From Terrisporobacter sp. (GTDB lineage: Bacteria > Bacillota > Clostridia > Peptostreptococcales > Peptostreptococcaceae): 48,561 nucleotides of DNA. This document shows positions 47,762 to 48,561 of the stretch, piece by piece. Within the stretch, counting starts at the first letter, position 1, and each line of letters starts with the position of its first letter. The notes under the pieces are model-generated. The model searched no databases, was not told the origin of the DNA, and saw nothing but the letters and a program-made list of their open reading frames with translations. Made by a program: the position numbers and the translations under genes. The DNA lies in the NCBI RefSeq assembly GCF_017888745.1, contig NZ_JAGHFM010000066.1, forward strand, positions 1-48,561, given 5' to 3'.

Positions 47762-48092
47762 TTACTTAATAATTACAATATTATACCCCTTAAATCTGCT
47801 TTCTAACACCATTCTTGTACCTTTTGGTATTTCATCATATTTTTTAATGTGTCTAATCTCTTGTTTTACATTCTTTATATTACTATTATGACTAGATGTT
47901 CTAATACTATCTGAAGTGGCTATGTTAACCCATTTTTGACAATTAAGATCCCAGTCTAATACATTTTCTTTTAATCTTGCCCAATGTGTTAGTCCACAAA
48001 AATTGTCTAACTTTTTTACACTTCCATTAATTACAATTTTAGATTTTCCTTTTAATTCTTTGACCTCTTGGTTTGTTATATAAAACTCTCAT
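47762..48092 (-). pseudogene. ~110-codon ORF with no in-frame start; frameshift just after likely ATG
   Basis: ATG AGA G|TTT TAT ATA... FYITNQEVKELKGKSKIVINGSVKKLDNFCGLTHWARLKENVLDWDLNCQKWVNIATS...; RBS AGGAG precedes the ATG. Confidence 0.55.
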
Positions 48093-48120
48093 ATTACTAC
48101 TCCTATTTAAAATGATATTT

Positions 48121-48414
48121 TTATTTATCTTTTATTTCTTTCCATTGTTCAATAGTTTCATCACTTGAATAATCTATTATGTCTGTCAATCCACTTCTAA
48201 ATCTTGATATTTCATCCCATAACATTCCTTCTTCATCTAATGCCTCTATATCCTTAATTAACTGTTCAATTTCTTTTGCTTTATTTTGTATTTGTTTTAC
48301 AGAGTCAATATTGGTACGATTAACTAAATCATAAGGACAATTATATTCAAATTGTTTACATTTACCACCATTATTTATATGTTCATTGCAATCTTCACAA
48401 TCATAACAAGCCAT
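48121..48414 (-). CDS. Hypothetical Cys-containing protein
   Basis: 97 aa; MACYDCEDCNEHINNGGKCKQF. Confidence 0.55.
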   Translation of the reverse strand: MACYDCEDCNEHINNGGKCKQFEYNCPYDLVNRTNIDSVKQIQNKAKEIEQLIKDIEALDEEGMLWDEISRFRSGLTDIIDYSSDETIEQWKEIKDK

Positions 48415-48561
48415 TTGTCTATCTCCTTTGTATATGAAAGAATTATTTTATTTAATTTCTTCAAACTCCAATTCTAAAACATCTATATCAATTTCAAGCC
48501 ATTGTTTTAAATCTTCGCTTATTAATTGTACAGAGCTTAAAACTCTCTCTTTATCGTTATA

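Noticed and set aside
1-48561. CRISPR array, rRNA or complete IS element
   Set aside because: No regularly spaced repeats with spacers, no rRNA-like sequence and no transposase with terminal repeats seen by eye.

Overview
AT-rich window that looks like part of a large temperate phage, or phage-plasmid, of a Clostridium-like host (host is inference). Two gene arms converge at about 11.3 kb. The plus arm (1-11.24 kb) carries the end of a tail/appendage protein, a holin/endolysin cassette, a tyrosine recombinase, fibre-like ORFs, and a plasmid-like module of two replication-relaxation-like winged-helix paralogs plus an FtsK-type ATPase. The minus arm (11.5-48.5 kb) is a long early/metabolic/replication operon: dUTPase, RuvC, guanylate kinase, class II RNR (interrupted by a group I intron with an HNH endonuclease), DndB-like protein, minimal tyrosine recombinase, PTH2, SLOG protein, MBL/beta-CASP nuclease with an HNH-like N-terminus, family B DNA polymerase, Cas4/RecB nuclease, primase, DnaB helicase, Sak4-like ATPase, ThyX, three DNA methyltransferases, ClpP-like protease and FolD. 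Best leads: (i) a bipartite ~55 bp element present three times, each next to a tyrosine recombinase gene; (ii) eight CTGCAG sites confined to two adjacent methyltransferase genes; (iii) the RNR group I intron, with a consistent P1/P10/P7; (iv) a degenerate HNH-beta-CASP fusion; (v) a PolB gene whose ExoI motif is out of frame; (vi) several other ORFs broken by single frameshifts or in-frame UGAs; (vii) a 16-mer leader element repeated across the minus arm; (viii) palindromic operator-like motifs upstream of both replication-relaxation paralogs. All calls are by eye; no searches or computations were run.
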